NCBI RefSeq assembly: GCF_011050415.1
Contig: NZ_DRFS01000013.1
Span: 1-64,000, forward strand
DNA: 64,000 nt
DNA from: Halomonas sp.
Lineage (GTDB): Bacteria > Pseudomonadota > Gammaproteobacteria > Pseudomonadales > Halomonadaceae
Reading direction: 5' to 3'
Shown: positions 6,953 to 15,100 of the stretch, piece after piece
How the letters are laid out: each line of letters starts with the position of its first letter
Position numbering within the stretch: the first letter of the stretch is position 1
Position numbers and translations under genes: made by a program
The notes under the pieces: generated by a model
Seen by the model: the letters and a program-made list of their open reading frames with translations, nothing else
What the model was told of the DNA's origin: nothing
The model's database searches: none

Positions 6953-7726
6953 ATGTCAGTTATCGAAAGCTTAATACCGCGGCAAGGCTTAAAGGTACTG
7001 GTGACCGCAGGCGCTAATGGCATTGGGCTAGTTATTGCTCAGGCATTTAAGGAGGCAGGGGCAAGCGTGCATGTGTGCGATGTCGATGGAGCTGCGCTGG
7101 CGTCACTGCCGGAGGGTATTACCTATACGCTAGCAGATGTCAGTAAAGAGGCCGATATTACCCGACTATTTGAGGATGTGAAGCAGCTCGGTGGGCTTGA
7201 TGTGGTGGTTAACAACGCGGGTATTGCCGGGCCGACGGCAGGTATTGAGGAGATCGGCGAAGAGGAGTGGACGCGCACCATTGATATTAATTTAAACGGT
7301 CAGTATCGCGTTGCTCACCGTTCTGCGGCGCTACTGCGTGAGAGCCAGGGGTTAATGATTAACCTTGCCTCCGTTGCTGGGCGTTTAGGGTTTGCCTACC
7401 GAACGCCTTATGCCGCGAGTAAATGGGCAGTCGTTGGGCTAACCAAAAGTCTGGCCTGTGAACTAGGTCCGGAGGGTGTTCGCGTCAATGCGATTTTACC
7501 CGGAATTGTTCGCGGCCCGCGGATTGAAAATGTAATTAAAGAGCGTGCTGCTAAACGGGGCATTAGCTACGACGCTATGGAGCAGGAGAATCTCGCTAAA
7601 ATTTCCATGCGTAAAATGGTCGAGCCTACGGATGTTGCGGCAATGGCACTATTTTTATCTGCCCCAGGCGGCGCGAATATCTCTGGGCAGGCGTTAAGCG
7701 TATGTGGCAACGTTGAAACCTTATAA
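6953..7726 (+). CDS. SDR-family oxidoreductase
   Basis: A 257-residue classical short-chain dehydrogenase. It has the cofactor motif TAGANGIG (in place of TGxxxGIG), NNAGIAG, and the catalytic set in NLASVAG and PYAASKWAVVGL (Ser, Tyr, Lys). The acidic residue after beta-2 (CDVDGA) favours NAD over NADP. AAGGAG precedes the ATG. It sits between the TRAP genes and a hydroxy-acid dehydrogenase, so it probably oxidises or epimerises the imported hydroxy acid. The exact substrate cannot be read from the sequence. Confidence 0.85.
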   Translation: MSVIESLIPRQGLKVLVTAGANGIGLVIAQAFKEAGASVHVCDVDGAALASLPEGITYTLADVSKEADITRLFEDVKQLGGLDVVVNNAGIAGPTAGIEEIGEEEWTRTIDINLNGQYRVAHRSAALLRESQGLMINLASVAGRLGFAYRTPYAASKWAVVGLTKSLACELGPEGVRVNAILPGIVRGPRIENVIKERAAKRGISYDAMEQENLAKISMRKMVEPTDVAAMALFLSAPGGANISGQALSVCGNVETL

Positions 7727-7764
7727 CTTGAATCCTTATAACGACAAATAAAAGGCGCATATTC

Positions 7765-8733
7765 ATGCAATCAGTAACTGAAAACGCGCAGCTACAGTCA
7801 AGGACAATGACGATTGGCGTGGTCGGCGCAGGTTTGATTGGTCGCGCTTGGGCAATTGTATTTGCCCGGGCTGGCTTTAAGGTAAGAGTATACGACGTTA
7901 ATGCCACAGCGCTTGAGCATGCCGCTGCGGCGGTTCGGCAGTCACTGATTGATCTTCAGCAGGCAGGGCTAGTTGCTGAGGTTGAACAAGTGATGGCCAA
8001 CATTCGCTTTGATGGGAACCTCGCTAGCGCTATGCAGGGCGTGGGGTACGTGCAGGAGTGCGGACCCGAAAATGTTGAAGGTAAAAGAGCTATTTATCGT
8101 GAGCTAGAAGGGGTGGTGGCAGACGCCACTATTTTGGCCAGCTCGACCTCCGGCATCGCCGCGTCGCTTTTTAGCGATCACTTACGCCATCCCGAGCGCT
8201 GCTTGGTCGCACATCCGGTCAACCCGCCTTATTTAATTCCACTCGTTGAAGTAGTGCCAACGCCTAATACCTCGGAAGCGGTGACCAATACCACTTTGTC
8301 GCTAATGGAGGCCGCTCAACAGGCACCGATTTTAGTGCGTAAAGAAATAGAGGGGTTTGTACTCAATCGCTTACAGGGCGCGCTACTTAATGAAGCGCTG
8401 CGCTTGTTCCGCGATGGCTATGTCTCTGCTGAAGACCTCGATAAAACCGTGAAATACGGGCTAGGGCTACGTTGGTCATTCATGGGGCCGTTTGAAACCA
8501 TTGATCTCAATGCGCCTGCTGGTGTGGTGGATTACGCCAGCCGTTATGGCCCTTTGTACCACCAGGTAGACCAGCAGCGGGGGAGAGAGAACCCTTGGGA
8601 AGAAGCAACGCTAAAAGCACTCGATAAAGAGCGTCGCGCCTTATTGCCCAGTACTGAGTTGTCGGCTCGTCATGAGTGGCGTGATCGTCGATTGATGGCG
8701 CTGATGGCCCATCAACGCACAATGCCTGAATAA
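7765..8733 (+). CDS. 3-hydroxyacyl-CoA-dehydrogenase-like / L-gulonate 3-dehydrogenase-type enzyme
   Basis: A 322-residue protein of the lambda-crystallin (CRYL1) group of the 3-hydroxyacyl-CoA dehydrogenase superfamily. It has the Rossmann motif GVVGAGLIGRAWAIVFARAG, SSTSGIAAS, the catalytic AHPVNPPYLIPLVEVV (His) and FVLNRLQGALLNEALRL. The end of the C-terminal domain (GPFETIDLNAPAGV) resembles gulonate dehydrogenases and carnitine dehydrogenases more than fatty-acid oxidation enzymes. It probably oxidises a free 3-hydroxy acid to a 3-keto acid with NAD, giving the substrate of the next gene's enzyme. No strong ribosome site is visible beyond AAAGG. Confidence 0.82.
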   Translation: MQSVTENAQLQSRTMTIGVVGAGLIGRAWAIVFARAGFKVRVYDVNATALEHAAAAVRQSLIDLQQAGLVAEVEQVMANIRFDGNLASAMQGVGYVQECGPENVEGKRAIYRELEGVVADATILASSTSGIAASLFSDHLRHPERCLVAHPVNPPYLIPLVEVVPTPNTSEAVTNTTLSLMEAAQQAPILVRKEIEGFVLNRLQGALLNEALRLFRDGYVSAEDLDKTVKYGLGLRWSFMGPFETIDLNAPAGVVDYASRYGPLYHQVDQQRGRENPWEEATLKALDKERRALLPSTELSARHEWRDRRLMALMAHQRTMPE

Positions 8734-8767
8734 CGCGCTTAGATTATTACAATAAGGAGGCCTCAAT

Positions 8768-9698
8768 ATGGCTCAGAAACGTAAAGTTATTATTTCCTGT
8801 GCGGTGACCGGTGCGATTCATACACCTTCCATGTCGCCGCACCTGCCGGTAACGCCTGAAGAAATTGCCAAAGCCAGTATCGCGGCTGCCGAAGCGGGCG
8901 CAGCGATTTTGCATCTGCACGCCCGCGACCCCGTTAATGGTAAACCCACTCAAGACCCCGCCGTGTTTGAGCAGTTCTTACCCAAGATCAAAACAGCTAC
9001 CCGAGCAGTGATTAATTTAACCACGGGGGGGAGCCCCCATATGACCGTCGAAGAGCGCATGCGCCCGGCGATGGAGTTTCAGCCTGAACTAGCATCGATG
9101 AATATGGGGTCTATGAACTTCGGTTTGTTCCCAATGCTAAATCGCTACCACTCTTTTGAATACCAATGGGAGCGTGACCACCTGGAAAATAGCCGCGATT
9201 TGGTATTTAAAAACACCTTCGCGGATATTGAGAAGGCGATCACTTTGGGCACGAAGAATGGTACTCGCTTTGAGTGCGAATGTTACGATATCGGTCACCT
9301 GTATAATCTGCGTAATCTTGTCGATCGCGGGGTGGTCGACGGTAAGCTATTTGTACAGAGTGTCTTTGGTATATTAGGCGGCATTGGCCCACACCATGAA
9401 GATGTGCTGCATATGCGCCGTACCGCCGACCGCTTATTTGGTGAGCGTTATGAGTGGTCGGTATTAGGTGCTGGTAGTAGTCAAATGCGCATTGCGGCGC
9501 AATCAGCTGCCATGGGTGGACATGTGCGGGTAGGGCTAGAGGACTCACTCTGGCTTGAGCCCGGCAAGCTGGCAAAGCAACGCTTGCCAAGTAAAGCGGG
9601 TACGCGAATTGTTAGAGTCGCTCTCTTTTGAGATTGCCACTCCTGATGAAGCGCGGGAGATGCTGGAGCTTAAAGGCGCCGATAGCGTGGGCTTTTAA
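8768..9698 (+). pseudogene. Beta-keto acid cleavage enzyme (BKACE family), frameshifted near the 3' end
   Basis: The frame from ATG 8768 encodes a BKACE (DUF849) protein: ISCAVTGAIHTPSMSP, the zinc motif HLHARDP, and HVRVGLEDSLWLEPGKLA. After residue 269 the reading frame goes wrong and stops at 9629-9631 with an unrelated tail. Starting one base later, at 9576, the frame resumes as SNACQVKRVRELLESL and FEIATPDEAREMLELKGA, the normal family C-terminus, ending TAA at 9696-9698. A net +1 change (such as a 2-base loss from AAGAGC) explains it. BKACEs split 3-keto acids with acetyl-CoA to acetoacetate and a CoA ester. Zinc site and most of the barrel remain, so partial activity, inactivity or a sequencing error are all possible. 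Confidence 0.85.
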
Positions 9699-9716
9699 AG
9701 TAGCTGGCTTGGGACT

Positions 9717-9740
9717 AGGAGGCTCCGGCAAAAGCCTCCT
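9717..9740 (+). terminator. Hairpin after the cleavage-enzyme gene
   Basis: Perfect 8-bp arms aggaggct (9717-9724) and agcctcct (9733-9740) with an 8-base loop, followed by a weak T-containing tail. It lies 18 bases after the restored stop codon, which supports 9698 as the original gene end, and separates the catabolic genes from the LacI-type regulator. Confidence 0.6.
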
Positions 9741-9805
9741 TATCTGTATTACGTATGACAAAGCGCTATTAAGCTCGTTAACTAACCGCCCAATAAGTTG
9801 AATCA

Positions 9806-10840
9806 ATGAAACGAAAATCCATCACTTCACGGGATGTTGCCCTGCTTGCCGGGGTATCCCAATCAGCGGTAAGTCGCAGCTTTTCTCCAGCGTCCAGTGT
9901 GTCTGAAAAAACGCGCAAAAAAGTGATGGAGGCGGCACGCCAACTAGGCTACCGGCCAAACACCATCGCCCGTTCATTGATCACCCGTTCAAGCCGTACC
10001 ATCGCGGTAGTTACCTACAGTTTACAGAATCCTTTTTACGCCTATTTGCTTGAGAAAGCCTCACGCTTTTTACAGCAGCAGGGCTACCATCTACTGCTGT
10101 TTTTTGCACCTCAGAATGGCGATTTTGACATGGTGGTAGATGACTTAATCCGCAGTCAGGTTGAGGGGGTGCTGATGTTGGCGATAACCCTGACGCAACA
10201 CCAGGCCGCAGAAGTAGCCGATTTTGGCATCCCGGTTGTGATCATCAATCGCACTGTGGAGTATTCAGGTATTAGTCAGGTCGGCAGCGACAATTTCCAG
10301 GGTGGCTACTGGGCTGGACGCTACCTAGCGTCACTGGGACGCCAGCGTATTGCCTATTTGGCCGGCATTCCGGAATCGACCACTAATCGCCAGCGCGAGG
10401 AGGGGTTTAAAGCTGGCTTAGCAGCAGAAGGACAAACATGCTTTTTATACGATGTAGGGCATTATCGCTATGATGATGCCTGTGATGCTGCGCGACGTTT
10501 GTTTGCAGCGCGACAACGTGAGGATATGCCCGATGCACTCTTTGCAGCCAATGACCTAATGGCCATTGCCGTCATGGAAACATTACGTGATGAGCTGAAT
10601 TTAACGGTGCCTGATAATGTTTCAGTAGTGGGGTTTGACGATATGGCGATGTCGGCTTGGCCAAGCCACTCGCTGACCACCCTGCAGCAGCCGGTAGAAC
10701 AAATGATCGCTAGGGCCACGGAGCTTTTGCTTAAACATATTAATAACCCTGACGCGTTACCCGAGCAGTTAGTCTTACCCGTGACGCCTCGGATTCGTCA
10801 AAGCACGGCGCCAACAGTGCTTTCTAAAAGCACTTACTAA
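9806..10840 (+). CDS. LacI-family transcriptional regulator
   Basis: A 344-residue regulator. Residues 6-60 form the LacI-type helix-turn-helix plus hinge (SRDVALLAGVSQSAVSRSF and GYRPNTIARSL), and the rest is a periplasmic-binding-protein-like sensor domain with FAANDLMAIAVMETLRD and VVGFDDMAMSAWP. It is the last gene of the TRAP/dehydrogenase/cleavage cluster and most likely represses it, with the hydroxy acid or an intermediate as inducer. The spacer before it contains an agcgct core at 9762-9767 that could be an operator. The ribosome site is weak, so expression may be low. Confidence 0.88.
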   Translation: MKRKSITSRDVALLAGVSQSAVSRSFSPASSVSEKTRKKVMEAARQLGYRPNTIARSLITRSSRTIAVVTYSLQNPFYAYLLEKASRFLQQQGYHLLLFFAPQNGDFDMVVDDLIRSQVEGVLMLAITLTQHQAAEVADFGIPVVIINRTVEYSGISQVGSDNFQGGYWAGRYLASLGRQRIAYLAGIPESTTNRQREEGFKAGLAAEGQTCFLYDVGHYRYDDACDAARRLFAARQREDMPDALFAANDLMAIAVMETLRDELNLTVPDNVSVVGFDDMAMSAWPSHSLTTLQQPVEQMIARATELLLKHINNPDALPEQLVLPVTPRIRQSTAPTVLSKSTY

Positions 10841-10997
10841 AAGCATGCTGAATATCAGCGTTTTAATAAGGTATTTTTTTAAAGCATATGTCGCTGGCAG
10901 GCACTATTTAATTCACGTGTGGCCCCATTGTGTTTAACTCATTTAGCGCTATCATATGTTTAGTTTGATTTTATTAGTCCCCTAAGGAAACTCCGCC

Positions 10998-11159
10998 ATG
11001 TTGAAAGGTTTGATCGTATGCTTTGCTGTGCTTTTTGCACAACTGGCGGTTTTACACGTAATTGATGCACGTCTGTACAGCTCCCCGCAAGATGCCCGTC
11101 AAACAGCAGTAACGCCGGTTACCGCGCATAAAGATGACGAAGAAGAAGCACAAAGCTAA
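10998..11159 (+). CDS. Small single-pass membrane protein, 53 aa
   Basis: A short gene from ATG 10998 to TAA 11157-11159 with AAGGA upstream. The product starts MLKGLIVCFAVLFAQLAVLH, one hydrophobic helix, and ends in an acidic tail (KDDEEEAQS). It may be a membrane-anchored small protein or carry an uncleaved signal anchor. No family is recognised. A strong hairpin at 11181-11209 follows, arguing for a real transcription unit. It lies alone between the LacI regulator and a convergent hydrolase gene. Confidence 0.6.
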   Translation: MLKGLIVCFAVLFAQLAVLHVIDARLYSSPQDARQTAVTPVTAHKDDEEEAQS

Positions 11160-11180
11160 GTAGTATCTTGTTAGTCGATG

Positions 11181-11209
11181 ACCTAGCGGCATGGTTCGTG
11201 CCGCTAGGT
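11181..11209. terminator. Hairpin between convergent genes
   Basis: Perfect 11-bp arms acctagcggca (11181-11191) and tgccgctaggt (11199-11209) with a 7-base loop. It lies between the 53-aa gene (+) and the dienelactone-hydrolase-like gene (-). There is no T-tract on either side, so it may act as a weak bidirectional terminator or an mRNA 3'-end protector. Confidence 0.6.
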
Positions 11210-11229
11210 GTTCGGTTGATAACAGGTAA

Positions 11230-11988
11230 TTAAAGCATCTCTTCTAGCCAGGCATTAAAGGCTTCCCATGAGCGCTGATCCGCGCGTTCGTGGTAGGCAT
11301 CACTACCGAATACACTGAAGGCATGCGGTGCACCTGAATAAATGCCGACTTCATAAGTCACACCCGCGGTTTCTAACTCTTCAGCCAAGATGGCAACATC
11401 GTCTAGGCTGACTGCGGTGTCGGCACCGCCATGCGCAATGAAAATAGGTGCCGTATCGCTTGAGTAAGCCTGCCCTGCGGGCGTGGTTAAGCCACCATGA
11501 AAACTGGTATAAGCAGCAATACCCTCGGCTTCTCCAGAGCGGGCGATTTCCAAGGCTACCGCGCCACCAAAACAGTACCCCATAATGACGGTTTGCTCGA
11601 TGGCCCCTTGTTCTCGTGCTTGCGCTAAGCCAGCAAGCGTAAGGGTCCGCATCCGCTCTCTATCTTCGTAGAGGCGGTTGGTGGCGGCACGCTTATCATC
11701 GACCTCCTGAGGGCGGTTGCCTTCACCAAATAGATCGACAGCAAAGACATCGTAACCTTCACTGGCCAGCATATCGGCCCGCTGGCGCTCATAATCATCC
11801 AGCCCGTCCCAATCATGAATGATAAGCACGCTGCCTTGTGCCTCTTCGCCAGCTGAGACAAAATAGCCCTGGAACGCTTCGTCGTTTACCGTATAGGCCA
11901 CGTCATTGCCTGCAGGTGAGAAGGCTACGGCAGGTAAGGCCAATGCAAATAGTGCTAACGAACTGGCAGGGAGTAGAATTTTTTTCAT
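11230..11988 (-). CDS. Dienelactone-hydrolase-family protein, exported
   Basis: A 252-residue alpha/beta hydrolase. Residues 1-22 are a signal peptide ending AVA. The catalytic triad of the dienelactone hydrolase family is visible: Cys139 in GYCFGG, Asp190 in HGGAD and His222 in PHAF. A Cys nucleophile and periplasmic location are unlike the cytoplasmic enzymes of aromatic ring cleavage, so the true substrate is probably another lactone or ester. No aromatic-degradation genes lie nearby. It stands alone; its promoter must lie in 11989-12150, shared with the divergent Bax-inhibitor-1 gene. Confidence 0.85.
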   Translation of the reverse strand: MKKILLPASSLALFALALPAVAFSPAGNDVAYTVNDEAFQGYFVSAGEEAQGSVLIIHDWDGLDDYERQRADMLASEGYDVFAVDLFGEGNRPQEVDDKRAATNRLYEDRERMRTLTLAGLAQAREQGAIEQTVIMGYCFGGAVALEIARSGEAEGIAAYTSFHGGLTTPAGQAYSSDTAPIFIAHGGADTAVSLDDVAILAEELETAGVTYEVGIYSGAPHAFSVFGSDAYHERADQRSWEAFNAWLEEML

Positions 11989-12150
11989 CTTTACGGTGTC
12001 CTATAGGAAGTGTTTAGCTAGCATAGACATTTCTTGCTAAGCTGAAACAGCGTTGAACCACTATTTGCGTGGAAGACAAAGGCTTGCGTCTGGAACTCGG
12101 TAACGGCATGCTTGTCCGTTGTTGGAAATACCATTAGGGAGCATTAACAC

Positions 12151-12831
12151 ATGGCTTACAACGATTCACGTATTGCACGTCCCCAGTCGGGCGACGTTGC
12201 CAATAGTGTCAGTACCAACAAGGTGTTGCGTAACACCTATGCGCTACTCGCGATGACCTTGCTGTTCTCAGCAGTGACGGCTGGCGCAGCAGTAGCTCTA
12301 GGCATTCAACAAATGAACATCTTCGTGTTCTTCATTGGTGCTTATGGCTTGATGTTTCTTGTTCACAAAACGGCTAACTCTGCAGCCGGTTTGTTGGCAA
12401 CGTTTGCGTTTACTGGCTTTATGGGCTTCACGTTAGGGCCAATTCTGTCAGCATACTTAACGCTGCCAAACGGCGGTGCGTTGATCATGAACGCATTGGC
12501 AATGACGGGTCTTACCTTTGTTGGCTTGTCAGCGGTTGCGCTCACTACCAAGAAAGACTTTAGCTTTTTAGGCAATTTCCTGATGGCGGGCGCCATCGTG
12601 TTGATCCTGGCCATGATTGCAGGGTTTATCTTCAACATTCCTGCGCTGTCTCTGATGGTTTCTGCAGGTTTTGTGCTGTTTGCTTCAGCCGCTATCCTGT
12701 ATCAAACCAGTGAGATTATTCATCGCGCCGGTGAGACTAATTACATTCTTGCCACTGTTACGCTCTACGTATCGATCTACAACCTGTTCGTGAGCCTGTT
12801 GTCTATTCTAGGCATCATGAGCAACGACTGA
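12151..12831 (+). CDS. yccA: Bax inhibitor-1 / YccA family membrane protein
   Basis: A 226-residue protein with seven predicted membrane helices after a short polar start. Family features include VLRNTYALLAMTLLFSAVTA near the N-terminus and YQTSEIIHRAGETNYILATV followed by LYVSIYNLFVSLLSILG near the C-terminus. In E. coli YccA is a substrate and modulator of the FtsH protease. GGGAG precedes the ATG. It is adjacent to tusDCBE as in E. coli and Pseudomonas relatives, but a terminator at 12884-12914 separates them. Confidence 0.9.
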   Translation: MAYNDSRIARPQSGDVANSVSTNKVLRNTYALLAMTLLFSAVTAGAAVALGIQQMNIFVFFIGAYGLMFLVHKTANSAAGLLATFAFTGFMGFTLGPILSAYLTLPNGGALIMNALAMTGLTFVGLSAVALTTKKDFSFLGNFLMAGAIVLILAMIAGFIFNIPALSLMVSAGFVLFASAAILYQTSEIIHRAGETNYILATVTLYVSIYNLFVSLLSILGIMSND

Positions 12832-12883
12832 TCGTAGATAGCATGAGATGCATGGTTTAAACGTGCATTGTGCTAGATAAGAT

Positions 12884-12914
12884 GACAGGCCCTATTAGGG
12901 TCTGTCTTTTTTTT
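12884..12914 (+). terminator. Intrinsic terminator after yccA
   Basis: gacaggccct (12884-12893) pairs with agggtctgtc (12897-12906) through a 10-bp stem with one mismatch, followed by eight or nine T. It is a strong rho-independent terminator for yccA, and it lies only 27 bases before the tusD start. Confidence 0.85.
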
Positions 12915-12941
12915 AGGTTAACCACCACCGGGTATTCGCTA

Positions 12942-13331
12942 ATGAAGTATGGCTTATTAGTGATGGGGGCACCCTATAGTAGTGCTTCACCACACTCGGC
13001 GCTGCGCTTTGCCCATGCCATTATCGCCCGTGGGCACTGTTTAGCTGGCGTGTTTTTCTATCATGACGGGGTGCATAATGCTTCATCGTTAATGGCGCCC
13101 CCTCAGGATGAACTCAATCTCTGCCAAGCATGGAGTGAGCTACACCAGCAGCATGCGGTGCCCTTGGATGTATGCATTGCTGCAGCGCTACGCAGAGGAT
13201 TAATGAGCGAGACTGAAGCGCAACGCCATGGTAGGCAGGCCTTTAATGTAGTGCCACCGTTTGAATTAACGGGGTTAGGCCAGTTGCTTGAGTTACAGCA
13301 GCGCTCTGATCGTTTCATTACCTTTGCTTAA
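12942..13331 (+). CDS. tusD: Sulfurtransferase TusD
   Basis: A 129-residue DsrE-like protein starting MKYGLLVMGAPYSS. The frame is open from 12870, but that start lies in the preceding terminator, so the ATG at 12942 is chosen. Cys78 in PLDVCIAAALRRG is at the same position as the active Cys of E. coli TusD. TusBCD accepts persulfide sulfur from TusA and passes it to TusE for 2-thiouridine formation in tRNA by MnmA. First gene of tusDCBE; the next gene starts 11 bases later. Confidence 0.9.
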   Translation: MKYGLLVMGAPYSSASPHSALRFAHAIIARGHCLAGVFFYHDGVHNASSLMAPPQDELNLCQAWSELHQQHAVPLDVCIAAALRRGLMSETEAQRHGRQAFNVVPPFELTGLGQLLELQQRSDRFITFA

Positions 13332-13342
13332 TAGGAGTATCC

Positions 13343-13708
13343 ATGGCGGCATCAGATGCTTTGCTGGTTGTTATTCGTCACGCACCGCATAGCTCCAACT
13401 TATTACGGGAGGGGTTAGATGCGGCATTAGTGGCTGCCGCCTTTGGTAAGCCAGTACATTTACTGTTTATGGGGCAGGGGATAATGGCGCTGCTAAAAGA
13501 GCAGGGCAGTGGCGCGCCTGGGCAAAAAGCAACGTTACCTATCATCGACATGTTGGAAATGTATGATATTGATAAACTCTTGGTGCCAGAAGAGACGCTA
13601 CGCACGATGAAGATTCCACCTGATCAATTGGTAGAGGGTGTTACATTGCTGGCCGCTGATGAAGTAGCGTCGATATTTCAGCAGCATCACCAACTACTTA
13701 GTTTTTAA
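13343..13708 (+). CDS. tusC: Sulfurtransferase complex subunit TusC
   Basis: A 121-residue DsrF-like protein (LLVVIRHAPHSSNLLREGLD, HLLFMGQGIMALL, and LVPEETLRTM). It is a structural partner of TusD and TusB in the hexameric sulfur relay. AGGAG stands ahead of the ATG. Length and order between tusD and tusB are normal for gammaproteobacteria. Confidence 0.88.
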   Translation: MAASDALLVVIRHAPHSSNLLREGLDAALVAAAFGKPVHLLFMGQGIMALLKEQGSGAPGQKATLPIIDMLEMYDIDKLLVPEETLRTMKIPPDQLVEGVTLLAADEVASIFQQHHQLLSF

Positions 13709-13718
13709 AGGGGCAGCA

Positions 13719-14009
13719 ATGATGCTACATATTCTCACAAAAGCGCCCCATAGCACCGCAGCAATACAGATGCAGCAAGTGGTTGGGGAGGGTGATGCGG
13801 TAGTGCTGATTGAAGAAGCCGTTACAGCAGTGCTTAATCCAGAGTGGCTTGCTTGGAAAAGTTATCAGTCGCGTATTTTTATCTTAGTAGAAGACGTTGT
13901 GTCTCGAGGGCTAGCCAGTATCGCTAAAGCAAATGCTCTTCCTTTAATCGATATGGATGAACTTGTAACGCTTACCGAACAGCATACTAAGTCAGTGACC
14001 TGGTACTAA
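13719..14009 (+). CDS. tusB: Sulfurtransferase complex subunit TusB
   Basis: A 96-residue DsrH-like protein with MLHILTKAPHSTAA at the start and a VTWY end. GGGG before the double ATG (13719/13722) leaves the exact start open by one codon. It completes the TusBCD complex. The stop overlaps the tusE start by one base, which suggests translational coupling. Confidence 0.85.
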   Translation: MMLHILTKAPHSTAAIQMQQVVGEGDAVVLIEEAVTAVLNPEWLAWKSYQSRIFILVEDVVSRGLASIAKANALPLIDMDELVTLTEQHTKSVTWY

Positions 14010-14362
14010 TGATGCCCGATTCAAAAATATACCGTTATCTTGATTCAAATAAACAGTGGCCGCTAGATCCAGAAGGATACCTTGTTAATCAATCGGACTG
14101 GAGCGGAGCTGTCGCTGAGTTGATGGCACAAGAAGAGGGACTATCTTTAACACCTGAACATTGGGAGATTATTGACGTAGTGCGTGATTTTTATCAGCGC
14201 TATGAAATGGCGCCTGCCATGCGGCCGCTCGTTAAGGCAACGAAAAATGCCTTGGGAGAAGAGAAAGGGCGCTCAATTTATCTAATGCAGCTTTTCCCCG
14301 GTAGCCCGGCTAAACGCATTGCCCGACTTGCCGGTTTGCCTAAGCCTACCAACTGTCTTTAA
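14009..14362 (+). CDS. tusE: Sulfur relay protein TusE (DsrC family)
   Basis: A 117-residue DsrC-family protein ending GLPKPTNCL, in which the penultimate Cys116 is the family's mobile catalytic thiol. It contains the usual DWSGAVAELMAQEEGLSLT and HWEIIDVVRDFYQRYEMAPA helices. It receives sulfur from TusD Cys78 and delivers it to MnmA. The second Cys of dissimilatory DsrC proteins is absent, as expected for TusE. The start may be the second ATG, 14012. Confidence 0.92.
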   Translation: MMPDSKIYRYLDSNKQWPLDPEGYLVNQSDWSGAVAELMAQEEGLSLTPEHWEIIDVVRDFYQRYEMAPAMRPLVKATKNALGEEKGRSIYLMQLFPGSPAKRIARLAGLPKPTNCL

Positions 14363-14383
14363 GGCGGGCCTTTTGCACTGCAG

Positions 14384-15016
14384 TTAAATAGCATCGCCAC
14401 GGGTGCAAACTGAAAGTACGATTGCGTCTTCTTGGCTGGTGGATACCAGTGCATGCCCCATATCACTATCGAAGTAAATGCTGTCACCTTCAGCCAGCAC
14501 CAGTGGGGCGTAGAACTCAGTGTACAACATAATGTCGCCGTGCAAGACCATCAAAAACTCTTCACCATCGTGACGTACCCACTGGTGATACTCGTCAAAG
14601 CTGCGCGCTCTTACGATCGTTTTAAAGGGGATCATGCGTTTTTGAGCTAGCTGATACCCCAGTAATTCGTGTTCGTAAGTTGGGGTAGGGTGCAGTTGCC
14701 CTTTTCCTTTACGGGTCAAATCCCGCCGCCCCATGGTATAGCGCTCCCGTTTAGGAGGCGTAAGCAGCTGTGGGAGATCAATGTTAAGACCGGTAATCAG
14801 CTTTTGCACTACGCTGAACGTAGGTGAAACTTGGTCGTTCTCAATTTTGGATAGCGTTGAACGTGCCAGCCCCGTACGTTGGCTAACATCTTCCAAGGTC
14901 CACTGATTGGCGAGACGGATTTGCTTGAGCCGCTCGCCTAAGCGTAGCGGCTCAACAAACGGTTTGCTTCCCGATGCGATACGCAGCGCGGCATGTTCTT
15001 CAGAAGTAGCGGTCAT
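14384..15016 (-). CDS. XRE-family regulator with C-terminal cupin domain
   Basis: A 210-residue regulator with an N-terminal helix-turn-helix (about 27-82: LKQIRLANQWTLEDVSQRTG, LARSTLSKIENDQVSP) and a C-terminal cupin (about 130-205, HDGEEFLMVLHGDIMLYTEF). This architecture is shared by PuuR-like and other small-molecule-responsive repressors. It lies just downstream of the HDAC-family deacetylase gene on the same strand, separated by 119 bases that contain three 15-bp direct repeats. It probably controls the neighbouring acetyl/deacetyl genes or its own; that is inferred. Confidence 0.85.
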   Translation of the reverse strand: MTATSEEHAALRIASGSKPFVEPLRLGERLKQIRLANQWTLEDVSQRTGLARSTLSKIENDQVSPTFSVVQKLITGLNIDLPQLLTPPKRERYTMGRRDLTRKGKGQLHPTPTYEHELLGYQLAQKRMIPFKTIVRARSFDEYHQWVRHDGEEFLMVLHGDIMLYTEFYAPLVLAEGDSIYFDSDMGHALVSTSQEDAIVLSVCTRGDAI

Positions 15017-15100
15017 AAATCGTCACATTGGCTGCGTTAGCTTGGGCATTTGAAAACGCGCATGATAGCACAGCTCAAACTCGCGCCGTCGAGCAAGTGT

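Noticed and set aside
9565-9590. Programmed frameshifting to rescue the cleavage enzyme
   Set aside because: The site (ctggcaaagcaac) is not a known slippery sequence, and no stimulatory stem was seen; a mutation or sequencing error is simpler.
10816-10834. agtgcttt/aaagcact hairpin
   Set aside because: A perfect 8-bp stem, but inside the last codons of the LacI-type gene with no T-run; not enough to call a terminator.
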